From positions 1,984,001 to 2,048,000 of the forward strand of contig NC_079243.1 of the NCBI RefSeq assembly GCF_028009165.1: a DNA stretch of 64,000 bases. The letters are read 5' to 3'. Shown in pieces: positions 31,787-45,927 of the stretch; position 1 is the stretch's first letter; the number at the start of each line of letters is the position of its first letter. This DNA comes from Akanthomyces muscarius (Eukaryota; Ascomycota; Sordariomycetes; Hypocreales; Cordycipitaceae). Made by a program: the position numbers and the translations under genes. The notes below the pieces were generated by a model, which had not been told where the DNA came from, searched no databases, and saw nothing but the letters and a program-made list of their open reading frames with translations.

Positions 31787-34700
31787 TTATTTACTAAGTC
31801 ACAGTAGGTCTGTTTCTTAGAGAGTAAGTTAGGCTTAAAGCTATAAGGTAGTACGTTTAAGTAGTATTATAGGCGTTCATTAAGAGTAGAACTCTTAATA
31901 GTGAAACTATTACCTAGATTGATTAATAGAGATCTAGACTACCTAGTTACTAGAATACTCCCTTTTTAAGTACTTATCTATCTCTCTATTATATTTCTTA
32001 GATTAGTTCTTTAGTAGCTAATCCCTTAATTAGTGTTCCCTACTAATTATCCACTCTACTTAATCTACTAAGTTAGCACTTAGTAGGCTCTACTAATCCT
32101 AAATAGTCACGTAACTATATATCCTAATTAGGCGGAGTATAGGTGCCTCTATCTAGGCTGCCTTTATATTACTTTTCATTATTTATAATATAATATTCCT
32201 TCCCTATTAGTCTTATCCTTAAGGCTATATATTTCTTTATTCTCTATAAGGTATATTTTTCCCTCTTATATTAATATATACTATTATATCTACTAACTAT
32301 ATAATTAAGCGGTTATATAATATAATTTCTAAGTATTATTTTCTTATTTCTTAGATCTAAAAGTTTAAAATTACTTCTCTTAACATTATACTATATACTC
32401 TTTATTATAACACTAGTATAGTAGATTAGTATAAGCTTAATCCTAATAGCTATTTAAAGTGTTATTTATTATATATCTAAAATTTACTTACTTATAATAA
32501 GGTACTAGTTAGGTAGTCTTTAGATAGTACCCTTTAGTCTATTAATAAGCTAGAGGATTAGGAGGTAAAGGTAGAGTCTTAGCTTTTACTTACTTAATAG
32601 TAAACTCTAGCTACTTAGTAAAAAGTAAGTAAAGTTCTATCTTATTTAGCTTATATCTATAAATATAAATATTTTTTATAAGATTATAATAAGAAGTTAT
32701 TTAACTAAGGTATTATTAAAGTAAATTATTTAGATTTTATAAATATAGATCTTTTTAATATTAAGTCTTTTAGTTTTTAATAGTTTAAGTTTTAAGTAAT
32801 AAAAAACGCTTATTCTATTAGGGCTTTAGATATAGTAGACTAGAATATTATTTTCTTAGATAGTTTTTAAATAGCTAGTAATAAGTTTTCTTAATAAAAG
32901 AACACTTTTTAAACTATTAAATTAGGTCTAAATAATTTATAAGGTTCTATATTAGTATTTAGGTGTTTTTAGAGTTTAGATATTCTTTTTATTTAATAAG
33001 ATATTTTTTATTTAGTATTCCTTTATACTTTAAGTACTTTCTTAATTTTATATTTATTATTATTTTCTATAATAATATTTATAGTAATTATAATATTATT
33101 TAGTACTTTCTTAAATAGTAAGATATAAAATATAAGATAGAGTTTTATTCTATTAGGTAGTGTAATACTAGATAACACGCTTAATATATACGCGCCACAC
33201 TACCCTTATATTATAACTATAAAAGCCTAATACCCTATAGTAGGTAGTAGAATTTTTAACCTTTTTTCCCTTAATATAATATGTTTCTAAAATACTATAA
33301 TTAATTAATTATAAAGCCCTATATTTATAAGTAAAAATTACCCTTTTAGATATTTTCTTTTAACCTATAATAGTAACTTATTATTAAGGCCCCTATAATA
33401 ATATATAAGACGCGAATTTAACTTATATAGAGTAATTTAACTTAAATTAACTTAATTCTTAAAGATTATAATTAATCACTTAAAGGCGCCTTTTATTATA
33501 CTAATATTTAATATATAACCCTTATAGGAGTAATACCTTAATATTAGAGTATATAGAATATTTCTATAAGTTAGTATATAGCTTTACTTAGTGTTTATAT
33601 TCCTAGAATTATAGTAATAGTAGCTATAATAAGATATTATCTATATATATATTATATAATAGTATTTTTAATTAATAGGTACTTACTATTATTATTTTAC
33701 TATTTAATCTCTAAAAAATAAAATACTAACTTTATAAAGAATTATATATATTTTAGAGATATTAATATACCCTATAATAAGATACCTTATATTAGTATAA
33801 AGCTTATATATATCTTAAAGAGGCTCTTTAAAGTGGTATTAATCTATATTATTATATAGTTATTACTCAACCCCTTTAATAAAGAGAAGGGAAGTAATAG
33901 GAATTTTAATAATACCTATAAAACTTATTATTTATATAAAGTATAGAAAGAAACTAAAAAAGTGGTAGTACTTTATAAAGTTATTAGATATTTTATATAA
34001 GTGTTAGAATTATATAAGTATTAGAGAAAATAGATGTTAGAAATTAAGAGGCTATTTCTATTATACTATTTTTACTACTTAGGTTTATATATACGCCATG
34101 CTAAAGTCTAGAAACGACATCGCGAATTTCGTATATAAAGCAAATGCGAGATTTTGGTCTTTTTATTGCTCTTTTTACGGAGCTATTAGCTTTTATAGTT
34201 TTTCGCAACCCAACATGGACCTTTTTTAGGAAGAATGTTGGTAAACAGCCGTTGTTCACTACTCGAAATCAGAGCAGCAGCCAATCTAAGGCGATTACCA
34301 CGCTATATATAACTTTAAAATATAAGTTAAAGTCTAAATAACGCTACGATTAAAGTTTTACAAGTGGTTGTTGCTAACGCGGTAGAGTTGCGGGAATAAT
34401 AGCTATCTATTATTATAAGCTATACTCTGTCGACGCTCCTAAGAGGCGTGTAAACACGCCCTTATATCTACTACTCTAAGTAAGATTAAGGCATAATGCT
34501 GCTAGCATCCCATTATAGTAGAGAAACACTAAAATACGTATTAAGTACAGGCTATATAACTTACACTATTAATATAGCCTAAATACACTTAATAACAGCT
34601 TTAGGAAGTATTAATTAAAAATCTTCTTATTTATAATATAATATTTACTACCTAATATACTTTTCTTAGGCTAGTTAAAGAGTCACTTAATAAGTGTAAT

Positions 34701-35930
34701 CTCTAGTAAATACTAGAAATTCCTTTAAAAGCTCAGCCTAGCCTATAAATATAATAATATTATTAGCTATATAAGCTATAAACTAGGCTATAAGCCCATA
34801 TATCGCGTATCTATCTGTTATATTACAACTATATATATAATAAATAAGGTCTATTATAATTAGTATAAATATAAGAGTTAATATAGTTGAGTAGGTAAGC
34901 TTATACGCTATATTTTTATAGGCTAATTTTATTAATACTAAAATACTATATCATTAGGCAAAGTCCCAGACTATTATATAGCCTATTAAGCTAAAGCGTA
35001 CTACCTAGCTCTCTTACTGAACTTATAGGACATATTTAACTTTTTTTATATAGCAACTAATAAAGCTAGAAATAGCTTCTAATTTATTATAAGTAGCTCT
35101 TTTAAGACTATATAAGCACAGTTTGTGTTTATAGGGTACTTAAATAACCTCTATATTCGGCTTATAAAAGCCGCACTAGGAGTCAGGGCTGGCCTAACTA
35201 ATAGCAGCGGCCTAAAAAGAAGCAAGTAAATACAGTAATTTAGGAGCATCCTCTCTAACATATAACAGCCTAAATATTAGACTTAGTAACTCCTAGTTAA
35301 TCTTAAGATTAGCGAATAAACTAAGGGCTTTTAGCTACTCGGCGTATTTCCTAACAAGCTATTCGTCTATACTTAGGTCGAACCCTTTATATATGCTAGT
35401 ATAAAAAAATTGATAGAAACGCAAAAAGACATCTTCTTTAACATCTCTTAACTCAACATACTTCAATAGGTGCCGATTTATGACCAGCAGGTTAAGCGAA
35501 GCTAAAACTTCCTATAGAAGTCTAAGGTATATATCTACCTCAGCCCTAGAACTATAAAAGATAAAAACCATATAGCCTTAATATAAAAAGCTGGCGATAT
35601 AATTAGCAAATAGGCGCGTCTATACAAATATAGATCGTACTATTTTAAATTCTCTAGCCTGACATTCTATAGGCCAAGCTAGGTACTTATAGTGTTATAA
35701 GAGCTTAAAGACATAATATCTTATAAGAGGTGTTACTAAGCGAGGTAGCCGGTGTTACTGCATATAAAACTACTCTAACATTTTATTTATTCTTAGCACG
35801 TAGCATAATAGATAGAATAACCTAGTAGTGATATTCTATAAACTAAAATCAAGATCTATAACTCCTTCTAGATTTCACTCTTATCCATATATAAATATTA
35901 GGATTTCCACTTTAAGATCACAGTTCCGGA
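31787..35930. repeat. AT-rich, RIP-mutated repeat block (retroelement remnants likely)
   Basis: Over 4 kb of very AT-rich DNA with TA and TAG/TAA in all frames and few CA or TG dinucleotides. A 110-base unit at its left end recurs at 63891. Less mutated pockets lie at about 34097-34300 and 34370-34480. The minus strand around 35000-35890 gives protein-like pieces between stops, such as VDIYLRLL and EVLASLNLL, reminiscent of a reverse transcriptase region, but not enough to name the family. No working gene is seen. The 34144-34341 frame falls in a pocket and is not supported. Confidence 0.7.
31881..31990 (+). repeat. Dispersed repeat, copy A
   Basis: A 110-base unit matching 63891-64000 in the same orientation, with about eight differences, all C/T or G/A transitions. 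The match begins sharply at 31881; bases just upstream are unrelated between copies. Confidence 0.9.
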
Positions 35931-37427
35931 AATAGGGATCCTTCGACGTCACGCTGGCACAGCGTTTTCGAGGCTTCGCTTTTTCAAGACCAACTAGAGT
36001 AGCATTGATCAATGGTACAGACAAGGCAGGAACGTTTTTTTAGAGGTTGTCACCTGTCATCTTAGTAGTGGGTGCCGCGCGCACTCGGAGCCAATAGGCT
36101 TTTTACCACGGAAGCGAGAATGAGAGTTTAGCCCCTGGGCGTATGATAACGGCGGCTGGCTCCGGACTCTGTCTTATTGAGGCACACCTCTTATTCTCAT
36201 GCGACAGCATATGAAAGGGCATCCACTTTCATACGAAGGCGTATGAACGTAGGAGGCCTCCAATACGCCTTCGCATGAAGGTAGGAGGTGTGCAATATAG
36301 AGAGTAGGTCAGAATGGATGCGGACTGGGACCTCCATGTCGCGCAAGGCAGTTGATTGATGAACGATGGGCGGATGCACGCCACAGAGACAGGCGGTGGG
36401 GGAGACGACGTGAGTTTGTGCGAAGCGAGGCTTCTGGGAGTGGGTTGTCAATATGCGGACGATTCATGGTAAGCAGTTTGATGGAACTGTTCGATAGTTG
36501 TTGGCCAGTGTCGATGAAAATTAGGCTGGTTGGTGAAGAGCTGAGCTTGTTAGATGAGAGATGGTGTTTGCGGAAACACGTTTCAGATGCGGTGAGGCTG
36601 CTGAAAGAGCGCTGTAAATGGGCCGCGAAGAATATGACCGGTGGGTTCTACGGGGCACTCACACCATGGTCCGCTGTATTTTAGCAGCTGTCTATTTCTT
36701 GTCTCGCTTTTCCTACTTTAGGTGCCTATCCTCTCCCACAACCCCCCACCCAAGTACGTGCCTCTCCTGGCCCGGCTTAAACCGGCATCCTCGTCTGTCC
36801 CATCTTCTCCATCCTGGCTCCAGATGCTCCAGAATTTAACCTCATCGCGAGCGCTGCAGTATCATCGTGTACGTCTAGGGCCGATGCAATTCACAATCCA
36901 AATCATAATCACCCTCTTTGTACATGCTAGCCTGGGTTAGGGCTGCGCTATTGTTGGGTCCAGCCTCAATGCCAACTCTTCTGGCCAGTCAGCGTGCTCT
37001 AGCAACGCTTCCCTCCGCCACCGCCGTCACACGTTTACGTCCGTGCCGCAAGGCTCGCAGGTTGCATGAGTGATGTACATGGCTGACGTGGCGCGGACAC
37101 TATCCGCCGTCACTGCACGTCGCGACAGGACACGACTTATGGAAATCGAAATTAACAATGTCACTTACCCTGGATCAGGATGCAGATTCAAAAGCGCTCC
37201 CCAGATTCGTCAGATTCTTCTGAGTGCCCTAGCTAGTACATACGGCCGTAGGCAGTAGAGAATAGCGCGTCCCGTCTAGTACTTGGTAGTGGTTATTCAG
37301 GACCTAAAAAAGGCAGTCGTTGATCCGACAAGTGATGAATCTCCATAGTATCAGGAAGCCCACGAAAGAAACAAACGAGGGAAATTTTGATAGCTGTATC
37401 AGAATATGCAAAAAAGATACCACTAAT
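35931..37427. other. Gap between repeat block and PKS cluster
   Basis: About 1.5 kb of normal composition. Frames of 60-110 codons (for example 36352-36684, plus) have no family motif. It contains the palindrome listed separately and the 3' flank of the polyketide synthase gene. Confidence 0.45.
36228..36279. repeat. 52-base near-perfect palindrome
   Basis: The arms ttcatacgaaggcgtat (36228-36244) and atacgccttcgcatgaa (36263-36279) pair at 16 of 17 positions, with ggagg/cctcc at the centre. A 14-base direct repeat of type atgaa(c/g)gtaggagg overlaps it (36243 and 36275). It could fold as a cruciform or be the end of an unknown element. Confidence 0.75.
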
Positions 37428-40400
37428 CTACTTGGCAATCTCGGCGTCTGCAAAGTCATATGCCTCCTCGATAGCAGCCCAACCAACACCCAATTTATCT
37501 TCCTTGGGAAATAAGTCAAAGGCATGGCCGCACTGGTCGGGGATGCGAATATCCGCTGCAACACCACGCCGGCGCAGAGCCTCAATCGTTCGCTCTGTCA
37601 TCTGGTATGGAATCCAATCGTCCGCATTACCGTGGACCATAAAGGTCGGCGTTTGGTACTTTCCTTGCGTAATGTGCCAGTAGGGGCTGCACTGGCGAAT
37701 CTTTTCTACTGGCGGCTTCGGCAGGCTCTTCCAGTCCGTCTTGTCGTTGGGTGCGATGCGAGACTTGTGCGGCAGGCCGCTGACAAGCACAGGTACGGAT
37801 TGGGCCTTCCAGTTCATGTGCAGTATGAGCCTTGCGCGGTCATCGTTGAGAGTCAGCGATAGAGCAGTGGCCCGCTTGTTGCTCATGGGTGTGTATTCAA
37901 GGATCTGGATCACGATTAGTAACATAGAGCTAAAAATTGTAATGGATGTTTCGTACAGGTGAAGGGAGCACGCAATCGAGCTCTCCCCAAATCTCAGTAG
38001 GTTCTTCCTCTGCCGCAGCAGGATAGATGGGCTGATCCCAGACTATGCAAAGCTTATTAGTGACGCCTTGCTCGGCAGGGTTATGTTAGATATAGCTTAC
38101 ATTCTGCCTCCAGATCGCTAGGCGAATAGAACGGTAGAATAACGTCTGGGGCCTGGATGCCTCTCGCCGGCGCGGTGTATCCTAGCGTCATTGCCAGTTG
38201 CCCGCCGCTAGACCACCCCAGGGCAAGCAGCTTATCGGGTACGATGCGCACTGTTGGTCCAGTCAGCGTCAGATTCGGAAGCGTATTGCGTGCCCATTCC
38301 AATGCATCGCAGCAGTCCGTCACTGGTCCTTCAAACAAGCTGACTTCGGGGCAAAGGCGATAGTCGACGCTCACGGGGAGGTATCCTCGCTGAAGAAGCA
38401 CGCGGACATGTTTCATGGGAATGTCCTGCCTGCTAAACAGTAAATGGCCGCCGCCGTGAATCATGAGGGCAATTTTCCTTTGCTTGCCTGGCTCGTCAGC
38501 TCTCTTGGGAAAGTAAATGTCCGCCTTCAGCTCGAGATCGCCAACGCGTTTCCAGGTAAAAGTCTCTACGGGGATACCAGCGCGCTTGATGATACCGCGC
38601 GCCAGTGGTTTAAATATGTCGTTTTCGGCACTTTCCCGAAAGCCGCAAATAAGTCGCATAGTCTGCGACTCTTGACTGTTGCCGTCAGTCCACGAGAGGT
38701 GGCGGAAGCCCGCGCTCTTGAGGCTCGCCTCCCAAAACCACTCATCAGCCAGCGCATGCTGGCGCCCATCGCTAAAAAGCCACCAGCCCTCGAGCAGACC
38801 GTACACGAGATCGAACCAGTATAAGCTTCTGGTAAACTCCACGAGACAAAAGACACCGCCGCGGCGGAGAAGAGGCGCAATGTTGGTGGCAGACCTGGTC
38901 ACGTTTTGCGTTGCGTGGATGCAGTTTGTGGCAATCACGGCGTCAAACTGGCCGCAGAGGTCATCTTGAGGTACTTTATCGCAGTCTAGCGTGGTAAATG
39001 CCATTCGAGGATTCTTGGAGAAGATGCGCTTTGCTTGCGTCACAAGAGATGACGAAATGTCGGTGAAGGTGTAGTGAAAGTCAATGCCGGCCTTTGTGAG
39101 GAAGTCTATCACATACTTTGCGGTACCTCCTGTACCTGCACCAACCTCTAACAGTCTAAACGATCTGCGAGGATGCGGCGAGGAGAATGTCTTGACAAGG
39201 AAATCTGCCAGAAGACGCGTAGTAGCCTGGCACATGGGTGCCTTTTCGTAGACATCTGCCATGGTCGCACGGTTCTCTTTGTTGGCAAACAGCAGCTGTA
39301 GCGCATCTAATTTACCCGTGAGGCACTCTACCAGCTTAGAGCCAGTGACATTCAAAAGCATAGTCTCTGCGGTGTGCTCAGGATACTTTGCAAGCATGGC
39401 TGCGTAGAGCGTAGTCGATGGCGTATCATCAATGGCATTCGATGTGCGCTCATATGAGCCATCAGGTCGCTTTGATAGAAGTCCACCGTCTGCAAGAATC
39501 TTGAGAAACTGCTTGAGAAGGTTGGCATGCTTTGGCAAGGCGCCAATACTAGGCACTGCCGCTCCGGCTTGCAATGTAGCAAGATCAACGCCGAGAGAAC
39601 GGTACGCTTCCACAATGTAGGCTTCGACCAGTTTTGCTTGGTCGCCATATACATTCTTCCAGAAGTTTCTGAACCCAGTAGCAGTGCTGTGTGTATCGAA
39701 ATCAAAGCGGACAGCGTCAAATGCAGCCTGTGCGCCTTGGAGAGCCGAGCAGGTACTGTTGTTCGCGGGGTTGATCGGCGCACTGGGTGATGATGTGGAC
39801 GCTGCACCTGGCTGAGGCAACGCTCCGCACCCTTCTTCACCAGTAACTAAATGTAAGAGATCAAGGAAAGTGGAGTGCTCGTCCAAGTTTTCCAATCTAA
39901 TCTCCACGCCAAACTGCTTCTCAATGTCTGCGACAAGCTCGATGCAAATCAGAGAATCGAGGCCAAGATCGGCCAGGCATGTTTGGAGCTTTAATTCACC
40001 GTCATACTCCAAGTGCTGGGAAACTAGAACCATAAGATCCTTTCTAACGGTAGACGATGGCTTACTCAGCTGCAGGGTAGGTCCCAGGGAAGTATCGATG
40101 GACGTTTCATATGTTGATGAAGCAGGGCTATCAAGCGTAACATCTCCAGATGAATCGCTATCAAATACATCATCAGACAGTCTTCTCAGGCGACCCCGTA
40201 GGTACTGCTCTAAAGAGTCGATGTCTGTTAGCTGCTCAAGATCCTCAATAGGCAGATCTAGTTTGAAGAAGCTCGATATTTCATCAATCACTTCAATCAT
40301 CATCAGAGAGTCAACGCCAAGGTCGTCAAAGGTGGATGTACCGCGTACTTCTTTCCTCGGCACGTCGGCAATCTTTTCCAAGATTGTACACAGATCATCA

Positions 40401-43400
40401 AAAGCAGATGTTTGTGGCTCCTTGGCAGCGTGAAACACTTTCATTGACGTCGGGGTAGCTTGTGAAGTGACTCCCTTTGGAGGCAGCGAATCCTGAGCGA
40501 CTGTAATTGCGCGGATCATAGATTCGCTATGGCTGCTGCGCATCGTTTCCACCTTTTCAAAAGAGTGATGTGTCCGCGCTGTAAGTGTAGAGGCTGGGCG
40601 CGAGGGAATGTAGCGGGCTCCAGAGATGACCACCGCCAGTCTCACGGGAGACGTGGCGTAGGCAAAGATGTCATAGGTCAATTCACCGTCGATGGAAGAA
40701 GCAATGCACAAGACGTCCCAAAACTCCTCAGTGGCTGCGATGGTGGGTTGATTATGGTAGTCAGGTCCTATTTGAATCAGATCAATTTGACCCTCAACGT
40801 GTAGCTCGTTTTTCGAATCGCGCAGGAAGTTGGCGTGAAGGCTTGCAACTTGCAGAAAGCTGTGAAGCATATAGGAACGCAAGATAGTGTCATCAAAACA
40901 CTTTGGAGGTTTGGGTGTCCGCACTCGCGCAACAACTTTGTTATCATATGAAGCGATTCTCTCAATATTGCGATAAAGGTCAGCATACAATATCATGGGT
41001 GCCATGATATTGTATGCTACATTGCCTGTAAGAGAGGTGGATCTAGGGTCCTGAAGGACCGCAGAGATACCGTCGTGATTCGCAATTCTGGCATATCGAC
41101 TAAAGTCTGCACTTTGCTGCGGAGTGCTTGGTCGGAATGATATTGAACCAGTAACATGACTAACAGATGGCCGCTCCCCTGTCCTGGACTGACTGCTGAT
41201 GATAAATGTCCAGGCCTCGCCAGACGGCTCCAGAGCCAGAGTGATCAATCTGTCTTCGGATTGATCCAAAGATGAATGAAACTCAAGCCCATGTACAGAT
41301 ACATGTGCTTCCGCGTTGGTGTTGTCAATGATGGCTACAGCCCGAGCCGCCATCTCGAGATACGCCGATGTTGGGCATAATTTCCTTCCAGAAACGACGT
41401 GATCAGCGACTAGCTCCCGAAACTCTTTGCTGTTTTGGTCGATATCAAAGCAATGCGCATTGCCATCGCTTCGATTCAGACGAATGAGCACGGGAGGGAG
41501 AGGAAGTGGCCTAGGCACATCTCTGCGATCATTTACAATGACTTCATTTGGTGCCGGTATCTTGTAAGCAATCCAATGCTTCGCCTTGTCGAACTGATAT
41601 GGCGGTAGAGACAGAACACAATGCTTAGAAGAACTGGAGCGCTGGTGACTCCAGTACTGCACCTTATGGCCCAGGCTCCACAGCTTGATTGTTTTGTCCG
41701 CCAGTGAATCCAACGCGTTAGGCATGTTGTGCTCCATTGGGATACTGTTGATGGCTCCGTGTTGCTTGTCCAAAGCCCGAGACACCATCCCTATAATACT
41801 GGATTGGGAGCCGCACTCCAAAAAGGTACAACCGCCAAGGCGACTATGCAAGCGCTGTACGGCCACGTCAAAGTAGACTGGCTCGCGCGTGTGCGCGGCG
41901 ATGGCAGCCGGTGTCAAAGTGGTGAGCCCAGACGTAAGAGTGCATGTTTCAAGCGGGATGACAGGCTCGTTGATAGTCAGATCCGATGCAAGGGCTTCGA
42001 GGTGCGGTATCAGAGGGTCCGTAAACTTGGAATGGAACCCGTGCGTGACGTGCAGTCGCTTATGTCTGATAGACTGAGATTTGAGACGGCTCTCGAGCAC
42101 ATCAGCCGAGGCTCGGTCGCTTACAACCACCCTTGACGTGTTACTATTATAGCAGGCAACCTCATAGGAGAATCTGCCATTGCTTTTCTCCAGATCCCTA
42201 ATCAGGCGCTCAATGACAGACGGGTCGCCTTCCACGGCAATCATGCTGCCAGACTCTGCACCCCAGTGTGTCTTCATCAAAGTGGCCCTACCAGCTACAA
42301 GCCTCAAGCCATCGCGGAGTGACAGAATGCCACTGACGCACATAGCGGCAAACTGACCAAGACTGTGGCCAATGATGCCGTCTACCTTGAGACCTGAATC
42401 GAGCCAGCAGCGTGCTGACGCATACTGTAAGGAGAAGATGGCAGACTGCAATACGACAATGTCGTCGATCGGTGTGGTCCGAAAGATGTCGGGATAGATG
42501 CTCGGAAATCCCATGGATCTCAGCTCTTCGTCGCATAGGTTTAGCTGCGACCGAAGCGGCTGCATTCGGTCAAACAGCTCCTTGTTGAGGCCGATCTGCT
42601 GACCGACTTGACCGCCAAAACAGAACACCAGCGGAGGTTGCTTTGGTCGTTCGATTGGCGTGAAGCTATTGAGAGCAGCGACAAGCTCGTCAACATTTCC
42701 AACTGATGCGGTAATGAACTGTGGCAGATCTTGGTTTTGTTGTCGGGAAAGGGAATATGCAATGCTTTCGTGAAGGCGTGGGTCGTGATTCCTGGATGTC
42801 TCTTGTCGGCAATAATCGGCCAGCATCTCAGAGTATTTCGTCAAGCTGGACTGGGAAGACGCAGCGATATGGATAGGCACCTTTATGCTCTTGGAGACTA
42901 GTTCATCTCTTGTCTGATAGATTTGCGACGAGGCGGTAGGCGGTTCAATCAATATAATGGCGGCATTGCTGCCCGCGGCGCCATAGTTGTTGATGCAAGC
43001 AACCATCGGGCTGGCAGTGATAGCTTCATTAGCTGTAGGAATACAGAGCTTATCGTTTTGCAGCGCAGGGATCTTTGGGTTCAGGCTTTTGAAGGACGCC
43101 TGCACGCATGCGGTGCGGTAACGCATCTGGAGCAGTGCCTTAATGACCGCGGCAACTCCTGATGCCCCTTCCAAATGGCCAATATTCCCCTTTACCGATG
43201 ACACAAAAAGATTGGAGTCTCGATACGGGCCACCAAAGACCTTTCTGATACTCTCCATCTCAATGGGATCACCGACAGGCGTGCCCGTTCCGTGCGCCTC
43301 AACAAAAGCAACCTTTTGAGGCTCAACGCCGGCCTGCCGGGCGACCCTTTCATAGAGCTTCCCCTGCGACTGTGAATGGGGTACGGTGATGGAAACGCAG

Positions 43401-45393
43401 TTGGCGTTTTGGTTGATGCCAGAGCCAGCAATCACGCCGAGAATGTTGTCGCCATCTCGGACTGCATCGGTAAGCTTCTTCAGGACAATGAGGCCAATAC
43501 CTTCTCCACGGCAGTAGCCATCAGCAGCGGCATCAAAAGGCTTGGTTGCCCCAGTAGGGCTCAGGAAATGGGCTGCGGCCAAGTTCTCGTAAAGATACGG
43601 GCTGGTGAAGACGGTCACGCCGCCAGCAATAGCCTGATTGCAATCTCCAGCCCGCAGAGCCGCGCAAGCCGTATGAATTGCGACTGCAGAGGATGAGCAT
43701 GCCGTATCGAAAGTGAGCGAGGGCCCTTGCCAGCCAAAATAGTGCGATAAACGACCGCTTAGAAAAGCACGGAGGGTTCCGGTTGTCGAGTAGGCAGTGG
43801 GCGGATGCGATCCCACGTTGCCATCGTAGTCTACAGAGCACGCGCCGATGTAGCATCCGACATTTGGCTCAGCCGCTGTGGTTGTGAAGTAGCCCGATGA
43901 CTCGAGCGCCTGATACGTAACTTCAAGGAGGAGACGCTGCTGGGGGTCCATCGATGCAGCCTCGCGGGCCGACTTTTTAAAAAACTTGTGATCGAAGGCG
44001 TCAATATCGTTGATAAAGTTGCCCCAAAAAGAAAGACCACCCTTTGCATTTCTTGGGAGATTCTTTCTGTCAAATCTGTCTTCGGGCATCTTGGACAGCA
44101 TGGACGTGCCTCTGGACAACAAGCTCCAGAACTCGTCGATGGAGTCAGCGCCGGGAAACTTGCACGACATTCCAATAACGGCAATAGCATCTTCCGGATA
44201 TAGGCTGTTTGCGGTTTTGATCTTTCCGTCTGAAGAAGCCGTTGATCGAGCTATTTCCTCGTGTCCGGACAGTGTACCGCGGAACTTGATGACCGAGACG
44301 CGCTTCGTAGTAGACCGCGGCAATGCATCCGCGCCAATGGAAAGAATCCAAGGATCTGCAGTATTCTCTTGCGTTTTTGAAATAGCAGAAGAGACTAGCT
44401 CATCCCAGTTCGCTCGCTCAACCAGAATACTGCGTACTACCTGAGACAGGCATTCGGTAGTGTTAATAACGGAACCGTCCCCGTTGGTCCTTACCTTTAC
44501 GTCTCTTCCAAACTGCGGGTCAACGCGGCTCTTGCAAACGGTGATGATCTTTTGTAATACTTTTTCATATGCCAGGCTATGATATCTTCCTCTCAGGCCA
44601 ATGTCCATGGCTGACAAGCCCTCTTGGGTAAGCCCTTGCTGTAAGGCAGCGGCGTGCGTAGCCGGGGTGGTGATCGTGACATCTCGAACGTCTCGAATAA
44701 CTGAGATATAGGTCTGCATCATTTTTTAGTCAACTGAAATGAATCATCGGTATCGAGAAGAAGACATACCCCTGCGTAATTTGTTAGGAACCGACCGAGG
44801 CTTTGCAGGGTCATAGGAGATTTCCACCTTACGGCAAGGTTGGCATATAAAGTACCATCTGTTACAGTGTGTTGGTCAAGATCGACAAATGCGCCAATGC
44901 AGAATCCGAGCTCAATGGCGCTTGCGGCAAGCTTGCCGATTTCTTCCTTTGTCATCGCGCTGGAAACAGCGACTGCACTGAGCAGCCCAACGCACAGGCC
45001 CTGGGCGCCAACAGAGTGGGCCGACCCCAAAACGGCGCTGTGATCTATGGATTGCCCCTTGCCCTCCAGAAATGAAATGTACTGAATTATATGAGCAATA
45101 ATTGTGAGGGGAATTGTAGTCATGTTTCGCGACTCTTCGCAAAGCAGCTCGCCTGAGCTGTTCCCGCTGAAGAACTCGGAGAGCTGTTTCGCTGCCGCCT
45201 GTCCACGAAGAGCGTCTAGCTTGGATTCGATCTGGCACATTCCGCTCCAGAGAGCGTCAAGATTGCTTATAGCCTCATGAATCGGTGCGAGCAGAGGCCG
45301 GTGAGATAGTTCCGCACGCAAGTACTTCAGGTCATCCGGCGAGGACCATGCTGTGAGAGGCCCGAAGACGATGAGGGACGGCAGTGGTGCCAT
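37428..45393 (-). CDS. Non-reducing polyketide synthase, SAT-KS-AT-PT-ACP-ACP-CMeT-esterase
   Basis: Four exons, 45393-44770, 44713-38101, 38042-37957 and 37904-37428 (introns 56, 58 and 52 bp), give 2599 residues. Domains in order: SAT with GLCVG; KS from about residue 383 with DTACSSS (Cys about 547), VEAHGTGTPVGDP and KGNIGHLEGASG; malonyl transferase with GHSLG; PT with HVVSGRKLCPTSAYLE; two ACPs with GVDSL and GLDSL; C-methyltransferase with LEVGAGTGGTAKYV; C-terminal hydrolase with oxyanion IHGGGH, nucleophile GWSSGG, Asp in HGNADDW and His in CGHAFDLF. It should build a C-methylated aromatic polyketide from a starter acyl group and malonyl-CoA, released by the esterase. No reductive domains are present. 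All catalytic residues checked are intact. The product cannot be predicted. Confidence 0.92.
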
Positions 45394-45927
45394 TGTAGAA
45401 CTAGAACAAAAGAATAACTATCTGGTGGGAAGAGATGAATCGGAGAGCGAAGAGGAGGCTGTGCAGGCTACTCGTGTTGAACGGTAAGGTTTAGTTTGTG
45501 GTGCGGCAAAGGTTGGCTGAGGACAGTCTAATTCGTGATCTCAATACATTTTTTGTCGCTCGGACAAGCCATAGTTTACTCGCAGTTCTTTATTTGAAGA
45601 AACTGCCGTTCGCGCGCGGTCCATTTACGATGTGGTGTAAAGAACCGATGCGTGCGAAAGGAGCCGACAGCGGCTGAAAACCGTCTCCGCTCGGCCGTTT
45701 TCGCGTTTCCAGATACGGCCGCATCAAGATACACCAAACAACAAGCGACCTAGCAAACTGACGAATAAATCCTTTAAGTTGGTCCCCGCAGCCCGAACTG
45801 GACCGTTACTGCTTACAATCAATGCCGCTCGCATAGAGAGGACCTCTCCGCGGCCCGGGCTACTCGTATACATGCTGATTGACGAACCACGATACAAAGA
45901 GCAATTTATTTGTCGTAAATCGAACCA
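45394..45927. promoter_or_regulatory. Bidirectional promoter of PKS and EthD genes, one AflR-type motif
   Basis: The 534 bases between the divergent PKS and EthD starts. At 45440-45450 lies TCG-GAGAG-CGA, a fit to the AflR site TCG(N5)CGA, 47 bases from the PKS start. A full AflR-type regulator lies in the cluster. One such site could arise by chance (roughly one per 4 kb), so binding is inference. Confidence 0.4.

Noticed and set aside
34144..34341. 65-codon frame in the AT-rich block
   Set aside because: Falls in a less mutated pocket of the repeat; no family motif and no coding bias that I can defend.
44719..45393. Separate SAT-only gene upstream of the PKS
   Set aside because: A 56-bp intron with canonical borders joins NYAG to TYISVIRDV in frame, giving one normal SAT domain; the ATG at 44722 is inside the intron region.
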